Below, one piece after another: positions 51,801 through 60,318 of a DNA stretch of 64,000 bases. The translations under genes were made by a program, and so were the position numbers. Source of the stretch: Oligosphaera ethanolica. GTDB lineage: Bacteria > Verrucomicrobiota > Lentisphaeria > Oligosphaerales > Oligosphaeraceae. The stretch is from assembly GCF_030814695.1 (NCBI RefSeq), contig NZ_JAUSVL010000001.1:2392227-2456226 (forward strand), given 5' to 3'. The notes under the pieces were generated by a model. That model was given only the letters and a program-made list of their open reading frames with translations, made no database searches and had not been told where the DNA came from. Every line of letters starts with the position of its first letter. Within the stretch, counting starts at the first letter, position 1.

Positions 51801-51905
51801 GCCAACCGCATTCGCGCCGAGCTCAATGGCAATCCACCGAACAAACTGGCGCACTTTGTCCATTTTGCCTTGTCCAACACCGGCATGCAGACGACCCGCA
51901 GCTAG
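48882..51905 (+). CDS. fkp: Bifunctional L-fucokinase / fucose-1-phosphate guanylyltransferase
   Basis: 1007-residue enzyme that turns free L-fucose into GDP-fucose, as Fkp does in Bacteroides. The N-terminal guanylyltransferase half has KVLIHAGGESRRTPAYAASG with KALVPMP (about 75-105). A beta-helix-like middle follows, with AVIGGALHGDNHSIWIENS. The C-terminal GHMP kinase (about 640-1000) has SPVRLDLAGGWTDTPPQC, the ATP loop PKGSGLGTSSILAATILGAL (near 772) and KLLGAGGGGYLLLMAK. Start 48882 has GGAG seven bases upstream. It implies salvage of fucose for surface glycans. No fucosyltransferase adjoins it. Confidence 0.93.
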   Translation: MADQFQILLSLPPCSASDYAEREQRPFPAWYACSDPVGSHLDSGGGTAWLLHQAWQRQRQDAADLSFGDWLSQSRKVLIHAGGESRRTPAYAASGKALVPMPVWRWSHGQHLEQTLLELQLPFMRGVLRDAPEDIVLAVASGDVLLRGAIPAVPPCDVACLGVWSTPEQASRHGVFFCRRDEQEQLAFALQKPSRETVCELVEKHNFLLDTGLWLFSRRAVMALMRKCGWDEAQGGFPDGPRSYSLYGSWGEAMGTTPSRPDAALADFRCVVLPLAPGAFNHFGTSRELVQTTVAIQNSRIEQSQNAGHFPRHPGIITQNAVIGGALHGDNHSIWIENSHVPVGWQLASDHVITGVPVNDWQLTLPAGVCLDVVPVGDHQYCLRFYGMDDAFRGALGDHGTRWLGQSAGQWFQDRGLSIADCDLDPAQDIQQAALFPMVDAITADTGHFLQWLCSIHGAAMSVRGATAAASSQRPALNTPAELAGAAGGEACVRSADAVIGADFAAFYRCCPRLSASDLAAQANLKRLKAQRRFFLKANFAPLLASRKRGFFYQLDLQRTAKLAAGLGIAAPVAENGAGENGQDPLWPARDAMFRAEMIFCQGRHDDADRERARAMSILREAMIAQASAAPVNPHSTLNDEQILWARSPVRLDLAGGWTDTPPQCLFHGGRVLNLAVELNGQPPLQCFIRRSETPEIVLRSIDLGGELRLQDYAELRQFTQVGGSFAIPKAALALCGFLPEFNVSPARTLREQLQAWGGGLELTMLSAVPKGSGLGTSSILAATILGALNDACGLGWQHQELLFRTLVLEQLLTTGGGWQDQVGGVLPSIKLVESRPGLEQRLAINWLPERMIAEHANRDMMLYYTGITRVAKGILHTVARRMFLNDHEQLGILQEIGDLATQGAQAVQIGDWQGLGKTINRSGVLNGVLDAATYPPAIVAILDRIGDHLAGAKLLGAGGGGYLLLMAKSEDAANRIRAELNGNPPNKLAHFVHFALSNTGMQTTRS

Positions 51906-51949
51906 TCGGCTGGTTCAGCCGCTCACTTTCAGCGTAGTAGAGGTTCGAG

Positions 51950-52573
51950 ATGATACGCAAAGCCATTGTCAGCGCCAGTCTGATTGCCCTGGTTATCCTC
52001 CATAACGGCTGCCGCAGCACTGACGGCGATGGCATTGACGCCGCGCCGCCGGCAGTGGATCGCCGAGCAGCCTGGGCAAAGCCGGTGGAAATTTCTGGCG
52101 TGCCGAATCTGCATCGGCTCAATGAGCATCTCTATCGCTCAGCCCAGCCGAGCTCGGCGGGTTTCAAAAATCTGGAAAAGCAGCTTGGTGTGCGCAGCGT
52201 GGTCTGCCTGCGGCAGTTCCACAACAACATTGACGAAGCGCAGGACACCCTCCTGCGCGTGTACTACGTGCCTTTCAGCCCCTGGTCGGCGACGGAAGAC
52301 GATGTCATCCGCGCCCTCCGCATTATTGCCCGCCAGCAGGAAGGGCCATTCCTAGTGCACTGCCTCCATGGCGCCGACCGCACTGGCCTGGTCTGCGCCG
52401 CCTACCGCGTGGTCTTTGACAACTGGACGCCGGAAGAAGCTCGCGACGAAATGGTCAAGGGCGGCTACGGTTTTCATGAACTATGGCGCAATATTCCGGA
52501 ATTATTATTGAAAATGGACTTTGACAAGATCCGCCGGCAGGTGCTATCTTCAGAAGAGAACGCGCAACGCTGA
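51950..52573 (+). CDS. Lipoprotein dual-specificity/tyrosine phosphatase-like protein
   Basis: 207-residue predicted lipoprotein: ASLIALVILHNGC gives a lipobox with Cys21. The mature part is a DSP-type phosphatase: LYRSAQPSSAGFKNLEKQLG, the loop region YYVPFSPWSATEDDV and the catalytic signature HCLHGADRTG with Cys138 and Arg144. The LYRSAQP start is characteristic of the Siw14/DSP-like group (phosphotyrosine or inositol pyrophosphate). GAGG lies six bases before the ATG. Its periplasmic location would allow it to act on extracellular phosphoesters or exported phosphoproteins; the substrate is not known. Confidence 0.83.
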   Translation: MIRKAIVSASLIALVILHNGCRSTDGDGIDAAPPAVDRRAAWAKPVEISGVPNLHRLNEHLYRSAQPSSAGFKNLEKQLGVRSVVCLRQFHNNIDEAQDTLLRVYYVPFSPWSATEDDVIRALRIIARQQEGPFLVHCLHGADRTGLVCAAYRVVFDNWTPEEARDEMVKGGYGFHELWRNIPELLLKMDFDKIRRQVLSSEENAQR

Positions 52574-52642
52574 AGCGCCGGCATTGCTGCAGGCCGCCAC
52601 GGCTGCGAATGGTATCATGTGAGTACAAGGGAGACGTTTGGG

Positions 52643-53587
52643 ATGGAAAAACTGGTCATTATCGGCACCGGTCCGGCTGGCTACACGGCCGCAATTTACG
52701 CCGCCCGGGCCGAGCTCAAACCGCTGGTTATTGCCGGCAGTGTGCCGGGTGGGCTGCTGACGCAGACGACCGACATTGAGAATTTCCCGGGCTTTCCGGA
52801 AGCCCTGCAGGGCTTTGAGCTGATGGAACGCATGCGGCAGCAGGCCGAGCGTTTTGGCGCTCGAGTGCAGCAGGGCTTGGTCAGCAAGGTCGCCTTCAAG
52901 CCGGGCGGGCCACATACCCTCACCCTGGACGACGGATCGGCGCTCGAGGCCATGGCGGTGATCATCGCCACGGGTTCGCGACCGCGGGAACTCGGTCTGC
53001 CGGAAGAGGCCGCCCTGCGCAATCACGGCATATCCTACTGCGCGACCTGCGATGGTGCGTTTTTCCGCAAGGTGCCCGTGGTCGTGGTTGGCGGTGGCGA
53101 TTCGGCCCTGGAGGAGGCGTTGTTTCTGACGCATTTTGCCAGCGAGGTGCACGTCATCCACCGGCGGGACGCCCTGCGCGCGTCGGTGATCATGCAGAAG
53201 CGCGTCCTGGAGCACCCGAAGATCACGCTGCAGTGGAACAGCGTCGTGGCTGCGGTGTCAGACCCCAAAGCTGCGAAAGTGACAGCGGTGACGCTGAAGG
53301 ACACCGTCAGCGGCACGACCCGCGAGTTGCCTTGCGCCGCCGTTTTTGTCGCCATCGGCCATTTGCCGAGTACGGAAGTCTTTGCGGATGCATTGTCGTT
53401 AAATAACGGCTATATTGTCCTTCCTGATGCCGGTCAGTCCAGTACGACCGCCGTTGAGGGAGTTTTCGCCGCCGGTGATTGTGTGGACGCTCATTACCGC
53501 CAGGCCATAACCGCCGCCGGCATGGGCTGTCGGGCTGCTATTGACGCCGAACGCTGGCTTAGTCTTCGTCTGGAAGCAGAAAAATGA
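52643..53587 (+). CDS. trxB: Thioredoxin reductase
   Basis: FAD/NADPH enzyme that reduces thioredoxin, 314 aa. FAD motif IIGTGPAGYTAAIYAARA, GGLLTQTTDIENFPGFPE, redox pair CATC (Cys133, Cys136), NADPH loop VVGGGDSALEEALFL with HRRDALRAS, and the C-terminal FAD motif GVFAAGDCVD. Start 52643 lies nine bases after AAGGGAG. trxA follows after 52 bases, so the pair is probably co-transcribed. Confidence 0.96.
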   Translation: MEKLVIIGTGPAGYTAAIYAARAELKPLVIAGSVPGGLLTQTTDIENFPGFPEALQGFELMERMRQQAERFGARVQQGLVSKVAFKPGGPHTLTLDDGSALEAMAVIIATGSRPRELGLPEEAALRNHGISYCATCDGAFFRKVPVVVVGGGDSALEEALFLTHFASEVHVIHRRDALRASVIMQKRVLEHPKITLQWNSVVAAVSDPKAAKVTAVTLKDTVSGTTRELPCAAVFVAIGHLPSTEVFADALSLNNGYIVLPDAGQSSTTAVEGVFAAGDCVDAHYRQAITAAGMGCRAAIDAERWLSLRLEAEK

Positions 53588-53639
53588 ACTGCACGTTCAT
53601 AAACTAAGTTGCTTAACCACAAAGAGAAAGGACTTCATT

Positions 53640-53951
53640 ATGGCAGGTTTGTTGAAAGAATTGAAAGCGGCCGAATTTGACGCCGCCGTTGCACAGGGTA
53701 CTGTACTAGTTGACTTTTGGGCACCGTGGTGCGGCCCCTGTCGCATGCAGTTGCCCATTCTTGAGACATTGGCTGGCGAAATCGGGGACAGCGCCAAGAT
53801 TTGCAAAGTAAATGTGGATGACGAGGCCGAATTGGCCAGCCGTTTCAAAGTCAGCTCGATTCCGACCCTGCTGTTGTTCAAAGACGGCAAAGTCGTCAAG
53901 CAGTATATTGGCCTGCAGCAGGCCGCAACACTAAAACAAGCACTGAGCTAA
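53640..53951 (+). CDS. trxA: Thioredoxin
   Basis: 103-residue cytosolic disulfide reductant with the active site FWAPWCGPC (Cys31, Cys34) and the cis-proline segment SSIPTLLLFKDGK. AAAGGA lies eight bases before the ATG. Partner of the TrxB encoded just upstream. A large terminator follows. Confidence 0.97.
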   Translation: MAGLLKELKAAEFDAAVAQGTVLVDFWAPWCGPCRMQLPILETLAGEIGDSAKICKVNVDDEAELASRFKVSSIPTLLLFKDGKVVKQYIGLQQAATLKQALS

Positions 53952-53966
53952 GAGCCAGTGTAGACC

Positions 53967-54057
53967 GAACAACGTCCGTCATGCTTGCCGCCACCTACCC
54001 CCCCCCCTCCCTCCCCCTCCCAGGTGGCCGCACAGGCGGGCGTTGTTCCTTTTTTTG
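53967..54057 (+). terminator. Terminator with a pyrimidine-rich loop after trxA
   Basis: Outer stem GAACAACG (53967-53974) and CGTTGTTC (54041-54048), inner stem CCACCT (53991-53996) and AGGTGG (54022-54027), then seven or more T (54050-54057). The inner loop is an almost pure C/T run of about 25 bases. Confidence 0.7.
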
Positions 54058-54096
54058 CCCCCGTACCGGCGGGCGGGCACCAGCATAGGATGACTC

Positions 54097-54870
54097 ATGG
54101 ACTCAACGCTATATGACTTGTCAGCCATGGGCTGGTGCGTGGCAATTTTTTGCGGTGTGGTGGTGGGGATGTCCAAGTGCGGCCTAGCGGGTCTAGGCTC
54201 CTTGGCGGTGCCGCTGATGGCGACCGTCTTTCCGGCGAAACTGTCCACGGGCGCGTTGTTGCCGGTGCTGATTATTGGCGACGCGATGGGGGTGACGCAT
54301 TTCAACCGCCACGCCGACTGGCGGCTGCTGACGCGGCTGATGCCGGCGGCGCTGGTGGGGATTGTCATTGGCTATCTGCTGATGCGGCAGGACTGGGTGG
54401 ACGACCGCGTCATTCGCGTCAGCATCGGCGTGCTGGTGCTGGTTTTGCTGGCGCTCAACGCCTTGCGCGAGCGCTTTCTGGCGCTACTGCCCATCGGCGA
54501 GGATCAGAGCGGCTGGCCGAGCCTGGTCATCGCCATCGTCTTCGGCGTCATCGCCGGCATCACGACCATGCTGGCCAATGCGGCCGGGCCGATCATGCTC
54601 ATCTACCTCCTGGCCATGCGTCTGCCTAAGGACGCCTTCATCGGCACCAGCGCCTGGTATTTCATGGTGCTGAACTGGTGCAAAGTGCCTTTCATGATGC
54701 AGCTCGGGCTCATCAATTCCGACAGCCTGGCCTTCAACATCAAGCTATCGCCGGCGATACTTGTCGGCGGGCTGCTGGGCATCTATTTCAGCAGCAGGCT
54801 TTCCAACAGCGGCTTCAATCGGCTGATACAAGTCTTGACGGTATTGGCGGCCTTGAAATTGTTGTTTTAA
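54097..54870 (+). CDS. TauE/SafE-family membrane exporter
   Basis: 257-residue inner-membrane protein with about eight hydrophobic helices in two similar halves, each with the small-residue pattern of the family: VGMSKCGLAGLGSLAVPLMA in the first, IAGITTMLANAAGPIMLIYLL in the second. The family exports sulfite, sulfoacetate or related anions. AGGA lies six bases before the start. No sulfur-metabolism gene adjoins it, so the substrate is open. Confidence 0.85.
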   Translation: MDSTLYDLSAMGWCVAIFCGVVVGMSKCGLAGLGSLAVPLMATVFPAKLSTGALLPVLIIGDAMGVTHFNRHADWRLLTRLMPAALVGIVIGYLLMRQDWVDDRVIRVSIGVLVLVLLALNALRERFLALLPIGEDQSGWPSLVIAIVFGVIAGITTMLANAAGPIMLIYLLAMRLPKDAFIGTSAWYFMVLNWCKVPFMMQLGLINSDSLAFNIKLSPAILVGGLLGIYFSSRLSNSGFNRLIQVLTVLAALKLLF

Positions 54871-54984
54871 TCTGTTCTGCTGGCCGGCAGGGCGCGGCAA
54901 TGGCATTATCTTATGGCTTTTCAGATGCTTTTAGCCCGGGGCTTGAAGCTGTTTTCACCAACCTCATCGTGAAGGAGTCTGGCA

Positions 54985-56148
54985 ATGAACAAGGTTCGTC
55001 TTGGTATCATCGGTGTCGGTGGCATGGGTAGTGCGCATGCCAAAGAGGTTATGGACGGCAAAGTCCCGCGTTGTGAATTGGCGGCCATCTGCGATCTGGA
55101 CACGTCACTTTTCGCCAAATACCCCGGCATCAAGACCTACGATGACAGTGCCAAGCTGATCCGCAGCGGCGATGTGGACGCCGTGTTGGTAGCGACGCCG
55201 CACTACTTCCACACGACCATCGGCATTGACGCCCTGCAGAACGGCATTCATACCTTGGTGGAAAAGCCCATTTCCGTGCACAAAGCTGATGCCGAGAAAC
55301 TCATTGCGGCGCACACCGACCCCAAGATTAAGTTTGCGGCGATGTTCAATCAGCGTACGGACCCCTACTACATCAAGATGCATGATCTGATCAGCAAGGG
55401 CGAGATTGGCAAGGTTCAGCGTTCGAACTGGATCATCACCAACTGGTTCCGGACCGAGTCCTACTACCGCTCCGGCGGCTGGCGCGCCACCTGGGCTGGC
55501 GAGGGCGGCGGCGTGCTGGTCAACCAGTGCCCGCACAACCTCGATCTCTATCAGTGGCTCTGCGGCATGCCGTCGGCCATCACCGCCATTGGTGGCCTCG
55601 GCAAATTCCACGACATTGAAGTGGAAGACGACGTCAGCGCGCTTTTCGAATACCCCGATGGCGCCACTGGTGCGTTCTTCACCACCACCGGCGAGGCCCC
55701 CGGCACCAATCGTTTCGAGATCGTCGGCGACCGCGGCAAACTCGTGCTGGACATCGGCCGTGGCGGCCGCAAGCTTGAGTTTATTCGCAACGAAGTGCCC
55801 GCTGGCGAGTACCTCAAGACCTCCAATAACCGATTCGGCGTGCCTGGCATCTGGAATATCGACATACCGCTGTCTGGCTCTGGCGAGCAGCACCTCGGCA
55901 TCAAGAAGAATTTTGTGGCGGCGATTCTGGACAACGCGCCGTTGATCGCCCCGGCTGAAGACGGCATCCGCTCGGTGGAGATTGCCAACGCCATGCAGTA
56001 CTCGCTGATGACGAAGAAGCGCGTTGAGTTGCCTATGGACAGCGCCGCTTACGAAGCGCACCTCAAGCAGCTGATTGCCAAATCGACCTTCAAGAAGGTC
56101 ACGGACAAGAATGCCGACACGAATCTGAGCGGTTCCTTTATCGCTTGA
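54985..56148 (+). CDS. Gfo/Idh/MocA-family oxidoreductase
   Basis: 387-residue NAD(P)-dependent sugar or inositol dehydrogenase. Rossmann motif LGIIGVGGMGSAHAKEVM, VLVATPHYFH, and the catalytic-lysine motif EKPISVHKADAEKL. The C-terminal domain carries GGGVLVNQCPHNLDLYQWLCG, whose Asp-x-x-x-His-type region is the active site. AAGGAG precedes the ATG by eight bases. With the following amidohydrolase and family 2 glycosidase it forms a probable carbohydrate-use group; genes are 60-90 bases apart. Confidence 0.93.
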   Translation: MNKVRLGIIGVGGMGSAHAKEVMDGKVPRCELAAICDLDTSLFAKYPGIKTYDDSAKLIRSGDVDAVLVATPHYFHTTIGIDALQNGIHTLVEKPISVHKADAEKLIAAHTDPKIKFAAMFNQRTDPYYIKMHDLISKGEIGKVQRSNWIITNWFRTESYYRSGGWRATWAGEGGGVLVNQCPHNLDLYQWLCGMPSAITAIGGLGKFHDIEVEDDVSALFEYPDGATGAFFTTTGEAPGTNRFEIVGDRGKLVLDIGRGGRKLEFIRNEVPAGEYLKTSNNRFGVPGIWNIDIPLSGSGEQHLGIKKNFVAAILDNAPLIAPAEDGIRSVEIANAMQYSLMTKKRVELPMDSAAYEAHLKQLIAKSTFKKVTDKNADTNLSGSFIA

Positions 56149-56209
56149 TATGTCTGCGTGGTGACGCCCGGCGGGCCTTGCCTGCCGGGTTGTCATCGGG
56201 AGCCCTGCC

Positions 56210-56917
56210 ATGGCCAAGCCCCTCATTGGAATCAGTTGCGGCCTTGAGCCGGTGCGCGGTCAGCTGGCGCTGCCCATTGAGTACGCGGAGGCGCTGGCCG
56301 CCGCCGGTGCCTTGCCGGTGCTGATACCGCCGTTGGCGGATTTGCGGTCGGCCAAGGCTTATTGCCGCGGGCTCGACGGCGTCATTCTCAGTGGCGGGCC
56401 GGACATTCGGGCAAGTCGCTACGGCCAGGCCAATCACTCGGCGATGACCATTTTGCCGGCGCGGCGGGAGGACTGGGACCTGGCGCTGGCGCAGGAACTC
56501 CTCGCGCACAGCAGCAAGCCGCTCATGGGCATTTGTCTGGGCTGCCAGGAAATGAATGTTGCCGCCGGTGGCACCTTGTACCGGCATATACCCGACGATA
56601 TGCCCGCGGCCCTGGAGCACCGCCGGACGCGGCCGCCGGCGGAGACCTGGCATGACGTCGAGCTCGTGGCCGACACGCTACTGTACTCGTTGCTGGGCAG
56701 CACCAGTATTCGCTGCAATTCGTCCCATCATCAAGCCGTTGGCCGTTTAGCGGTGCCCTTCCAGGCCATTGCGCACAGCAGCGACGGCGTGATTGAGGCC
56801 TTTACGCTCCGGGAGGCGGGCGGGCGTTTTCTGCTCGCCCTGCAATGGCATCCCGAACGTATCTGGCAACAACCCTACCAGCTCAAGCTTTTTCAGGCGC
56901 TGGTTGCCGCCTGCTGA
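56210..56917 (+). CDS. Class I glutamine-amidotransferase-like hydrolase (peptidase C26, PuuD-like)
   Basis: 235-residue member of the gamma-glutamyl-GABA hydrolase family. LIGISCGLE opens the protein; GVILSGGPDIRASRYGQ, the nucleophile Cys109 in LMGICLGCQEMNVAAGG, SSHHQAVG, and the His-Glu pair in ALQWHPERIW complete the triad. The family hydrolyses gamma-glutamyl amides, for instance in putrescine breakdown. GGGAG lies seven bases before the ATG. Its place between two sugar-related genes is not explained by the family role. Confidence 0.88.
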   Translation: MAKPLIGISCGLEPVRGQLALPIEYAEALAAAGALPVLIPPLADLRSAKAYCRGLDGVILSGGPDIRASRYGQANHSAMTILPARREDWDLALAQELLAHSSKPLMGICLGCQEMNVAAGGTLYRHIPDDMPAALEHRRTRPPAETWHDVELVADTLLYSLLGSTSIRCNSSHHQAVGRLAVPFQAIAHSSDGVIEAFTLREAGGRFLLALQWHPERIWQQPYQLKLFQALVAAC

Positions 56918-57000
56918 CGAAGGCCGCCGGCCAACTTGTCGGCGGCATAATAGCCACGCATTCAACCATCACCTCCACACGTAGAGAATGAGGACAGACC

Positions 57001-58809
57001 ATGGCAAAAATACCACGACCGGAGTATCCGCGGCCGCAATTCGTCCGCGAAGACTGGCTCAATCTCAATGGCGACTGGCAGTTTGAAATCGACACCGGCG
57101 ATTCCGGGCTGGCCCGGGGCCTGTTGAACCGCGAACTGAGCGGCAAGATACGCGTGCCATTCTGCCCGGAATGCAAGCTGTCTGGCGTCGAGTACCTCGA
57201 TTTCATGGAGGCGGTGTGGTATCGCCGCGAGGTCACCGTTCCCGAGAGTTGGGGTGACCGTCGGGTGCAGCTCAATTTCCAGGCGGTGGACTACGAAGCG
57301 ACGGTGTGGGTCAACGGCCGCGAAGTCGGCCGGCATCGCGGCGGCTACTCGCCGTTCAGCTGCGATCTCGGTTTTGGGCGCGATCTCGGTGGCAAGGCCA
57401 CGATAGTCGTCCGTGCCCGCGATCCGCGCGACTGGGCGAAGCCCTGCGGCAAACAATCGATGATCTACGAGAACTACGGCTGCCATTATCCGCGTACCAC
57501 TGGCATCTGGCAGACGGTGTGGATGGAGCCCGTGGCACCCACCAGCCTGAAGCGCCCGCGGATTACGCCGTGTTTGCAGGAGAAGCAGTTCCGCATTGAC
57601 CAGCATTTGGTCAATCCGCAGGCGGGGTGGAAAATCGTCGCCGTCCTCAAAGACAGCCACGGAGACGTGTCTCGCGCCGAAGTCGTCACCGGTGGCGATT
57701 TTGCCAGCACGCTGATTTTGCCGGTGCCGGCTGACCGCCTGCGGCTCTGGCAGCCGGGCGATGGCCAGCTGTACGACATCGACCTGAGCCTTTTCGCGCC
57801 AGGCGGCGAGCTGGTCGACCACGCCACCAGCTATGCGGGCATGCGCAGCGTCAGCATTGATGGGCTCAAGGTCAAAATCAATGGCAAGACCGTATTCCAG
57901 CGCCAGGTCCTCGATCAGGGCTACTATCCTGACGGCTTGCTCACGGCGCCGACGGACGAAGCGTTGATGCGTGACATCACCTTGGCCATGCGCGCCGGTT
58001 TCAATGCCGCGCGACTGCACCAGAAAGTCTTCGAAGAGCGCTTCCTGTATCATGCCGACAGCCTCGGCTATCTGGTCTGGGGCGAATATGGCGACTGGGG
58101 CTACCGCCAGGGCACGCGCGTGCCCAGCACCGTGGTTGATGGCTATCGCCACCAGCCCGCCGCCGCCATGATGACCCAGTGGCTCGAAGTCCTCGAACGC
58201 GATTATTCGCACCCGGCCATTATCGGCTGGTGTCCGCTCAATGAGACCTCCCAGTCCATCGAAGATTACATGACCACCCTCGACGATGTCACCCGCGGCA
58301 TGTTCCTGGCCGCAAAACTCGTTGACAACACCCGGCCCGTGCTGGACAGCTCCGGCTACTCGCACCGCGTCGCCGAAGCCGATATCTACGACTGCCACGA
58401 CTACAGCCAGGACCCCGCCAAATTCGCCGTCCAGCAGAGTGGCCTCGCTGCCGATGATCCCTTCCAGAATGGCCGGGACAAGCATTGGAGCATCCCCTAC
58501 CGCGGCCAGCCCTACTTCGTCAGCGAATTCGGCGGCATTTGGTGGAATCCCAAAGCCGGCGAGAAGGATTTCTCCTGGGGCTACGGCGAAAGACCCAAGT
58601 CGCTGGACGAATTCTACACCCGCTTCAAGGGCCTCTGCGATGTCCTCCTAGACAACCCCAAGATGTTCGGATACTGCTACACACAGCTTACCGACGTCTT
58701 CCAGGAGCAGAATGGCGTGCTGTTCTTTGACCGCAGTATGAAATTCGACCTGGCGAAACTCCACGCCGTGCAAAGCCGCAAGGCCGCTATCGAAACCCTC
58801 GAGGCATAG
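57001..58809 (+). CDS. Glycoside hydrolase family 2 protein
   Basis: 602-residue retaining beta-glycosidase (beta-galactosidase, -glucuronidase or -mannosidase type). Sugar-binding jelly-roll first (WLNLNGDWQFEID, WYRREVTVPESW, VWVNGREVGRHRGGYSPFS), an immunoglobulin-like linker, then the TIM barrel with LDQGYYPDGLLTAPTDEAL. The acid/base Glu415 is in CPLNETS and the nucleophile Glu509 in FVSEFGG. There is no signal peptide, so it acts on imported oligosaccharides. GAGGA lies six bases upstream. A long palindrome follows the stop codon. Confidence 0.92.
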   Translation: MAKIPRPEYPRPQFVREDWLNLNGDWQFEIDTGDSGLARGLLNRELSGKIRVPFCPECKLSGVEYLDFMEAVWYRREVTVPESWGDRRVQLNFQAVDYEATVWVNGREVGRHRGGYSPFSCDLGFGRDLGGKATIVVRARDPRDWAKPCGKQSMIYENYGCHYPRTTGIWQTVWMEPVAPTSLKRPRITPCLQEKQFRIDQHLVNPQAGWKIVAVLKDSHGDVSRAEVVTGGDFASTLILPVPADRLRLWQPGDGQLYDIDLSLFAPGGELVDHATSYAGMRSVSIDGLKVKINGKTVFQRQVLDQGYYPDGLLTAPTDEALMRDITLAMRAGFNAARLHQKVFEERFLYHADSLGYLVWGEYGDWGYRQGTRVPSTVVDGYRHQPAAAMMTQWLEVLERDYSHPAIIGWCPLNETSQSIEDYMTTLDDVTRGMFLAAKLVDNTRPVLDSSGYSHRVAEADIYDCHDYSQDPAKFAVQQSGLAADDPFQNGRDKHWSIPYRGQPYFVSEFGGIWWNPKAGEKDFSWGYGERPKSLDEFYTRFKGLCDVLLDNPKMFGYCYTQLTDVFQEQNGVLFFDRSMKFDLAKLHAVQSRKAAIETLEA

Positions 58810-58817
58810 CCTCACGG

Positions 58818-58855
58818 CCTTGGTAGCCTCACGGCATGCCGTGAGGCAACCAAGG
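58818..58855. terminator. Perfect long palindrome after the GH2 gene, possible terminator
   Basis: CCTTGGT, A, GCCTCACGGC mirrored by GCCGTGAGGC, A, ACCAAGG, a nearly loopless hairpin. No T-tract follows, so intrinsic termination is not certain. Confidence 0.5.
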
Positions 58856-58916
58856 GGGTGCTCCAGGCGGCCGTGCTGGCGGCGCAAAATTCTCTGAGTT
58901 GTTGCTGTGCCGGGGC

Positions 58917-58944
58917 TTGCGAATTCATGCCCGGGCGCTATAGT
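58917..58944 (+). promoter_or_regulatory. gapA: Candidate sigma70-type promoter of gapA
   Basis: TTGCGA (58917-58922), 16 bases, TATAGT (58939-58944), about 85 bases before the gapA start. Confidence 0.55.
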
Positions 58945-58969
58945 AAAAACAGTCTTTTTTGTTCCCTAG

Positions 58970-60034
<1,065 letters not shown>

Positions 60035-60065
60035 TTCTTAAAGATACCTTTCCCTTTCTCCACCG

Positions 60066-60113
60066 AGCGCCGGGCAGCAGGCTGTTGATCAGCCAGTTGC
60101 CCGGCGCTTTTTG
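60066..60113 (+). terminator. Rho-independent terminator after gapA
   Basis: AGCGCCGGGC (60066-60075) pairs with GCCCGGCGCT (60099-60108) and is followed by TTTTTG. Between it and 60318 only a GTGACCGCTGAGCGGCCAC palindrome near 60262 stands out. Confidence 0.9.
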
Positions 60114-60318
60114 TGCGGGAAAGATGTTAGGCGTGCCGGTCTTGTTGCCGAACAATTCCAATAATGGCCATGCCCGGAGCGTTTTTGGACAAAGTGCCAT
60201 GCAGATCAGCTATGCGCCGGCCATGTCCTGGCGCTGTTTTTTGTGCATGAGGCGCGACCGCGTGACCGCTGAGCGGCCACACTGACGAGCAGCATTAATT
60301 GCCAAGAGACATTATCCC

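Noticed and set aside
58818..58855. Replication origin or dif-like site
   Set aside because: A single perfect hairpin right after a stop codon, without DnaA boxes or a 28-base XerCD-type core, is better read as a terminator-like structure.
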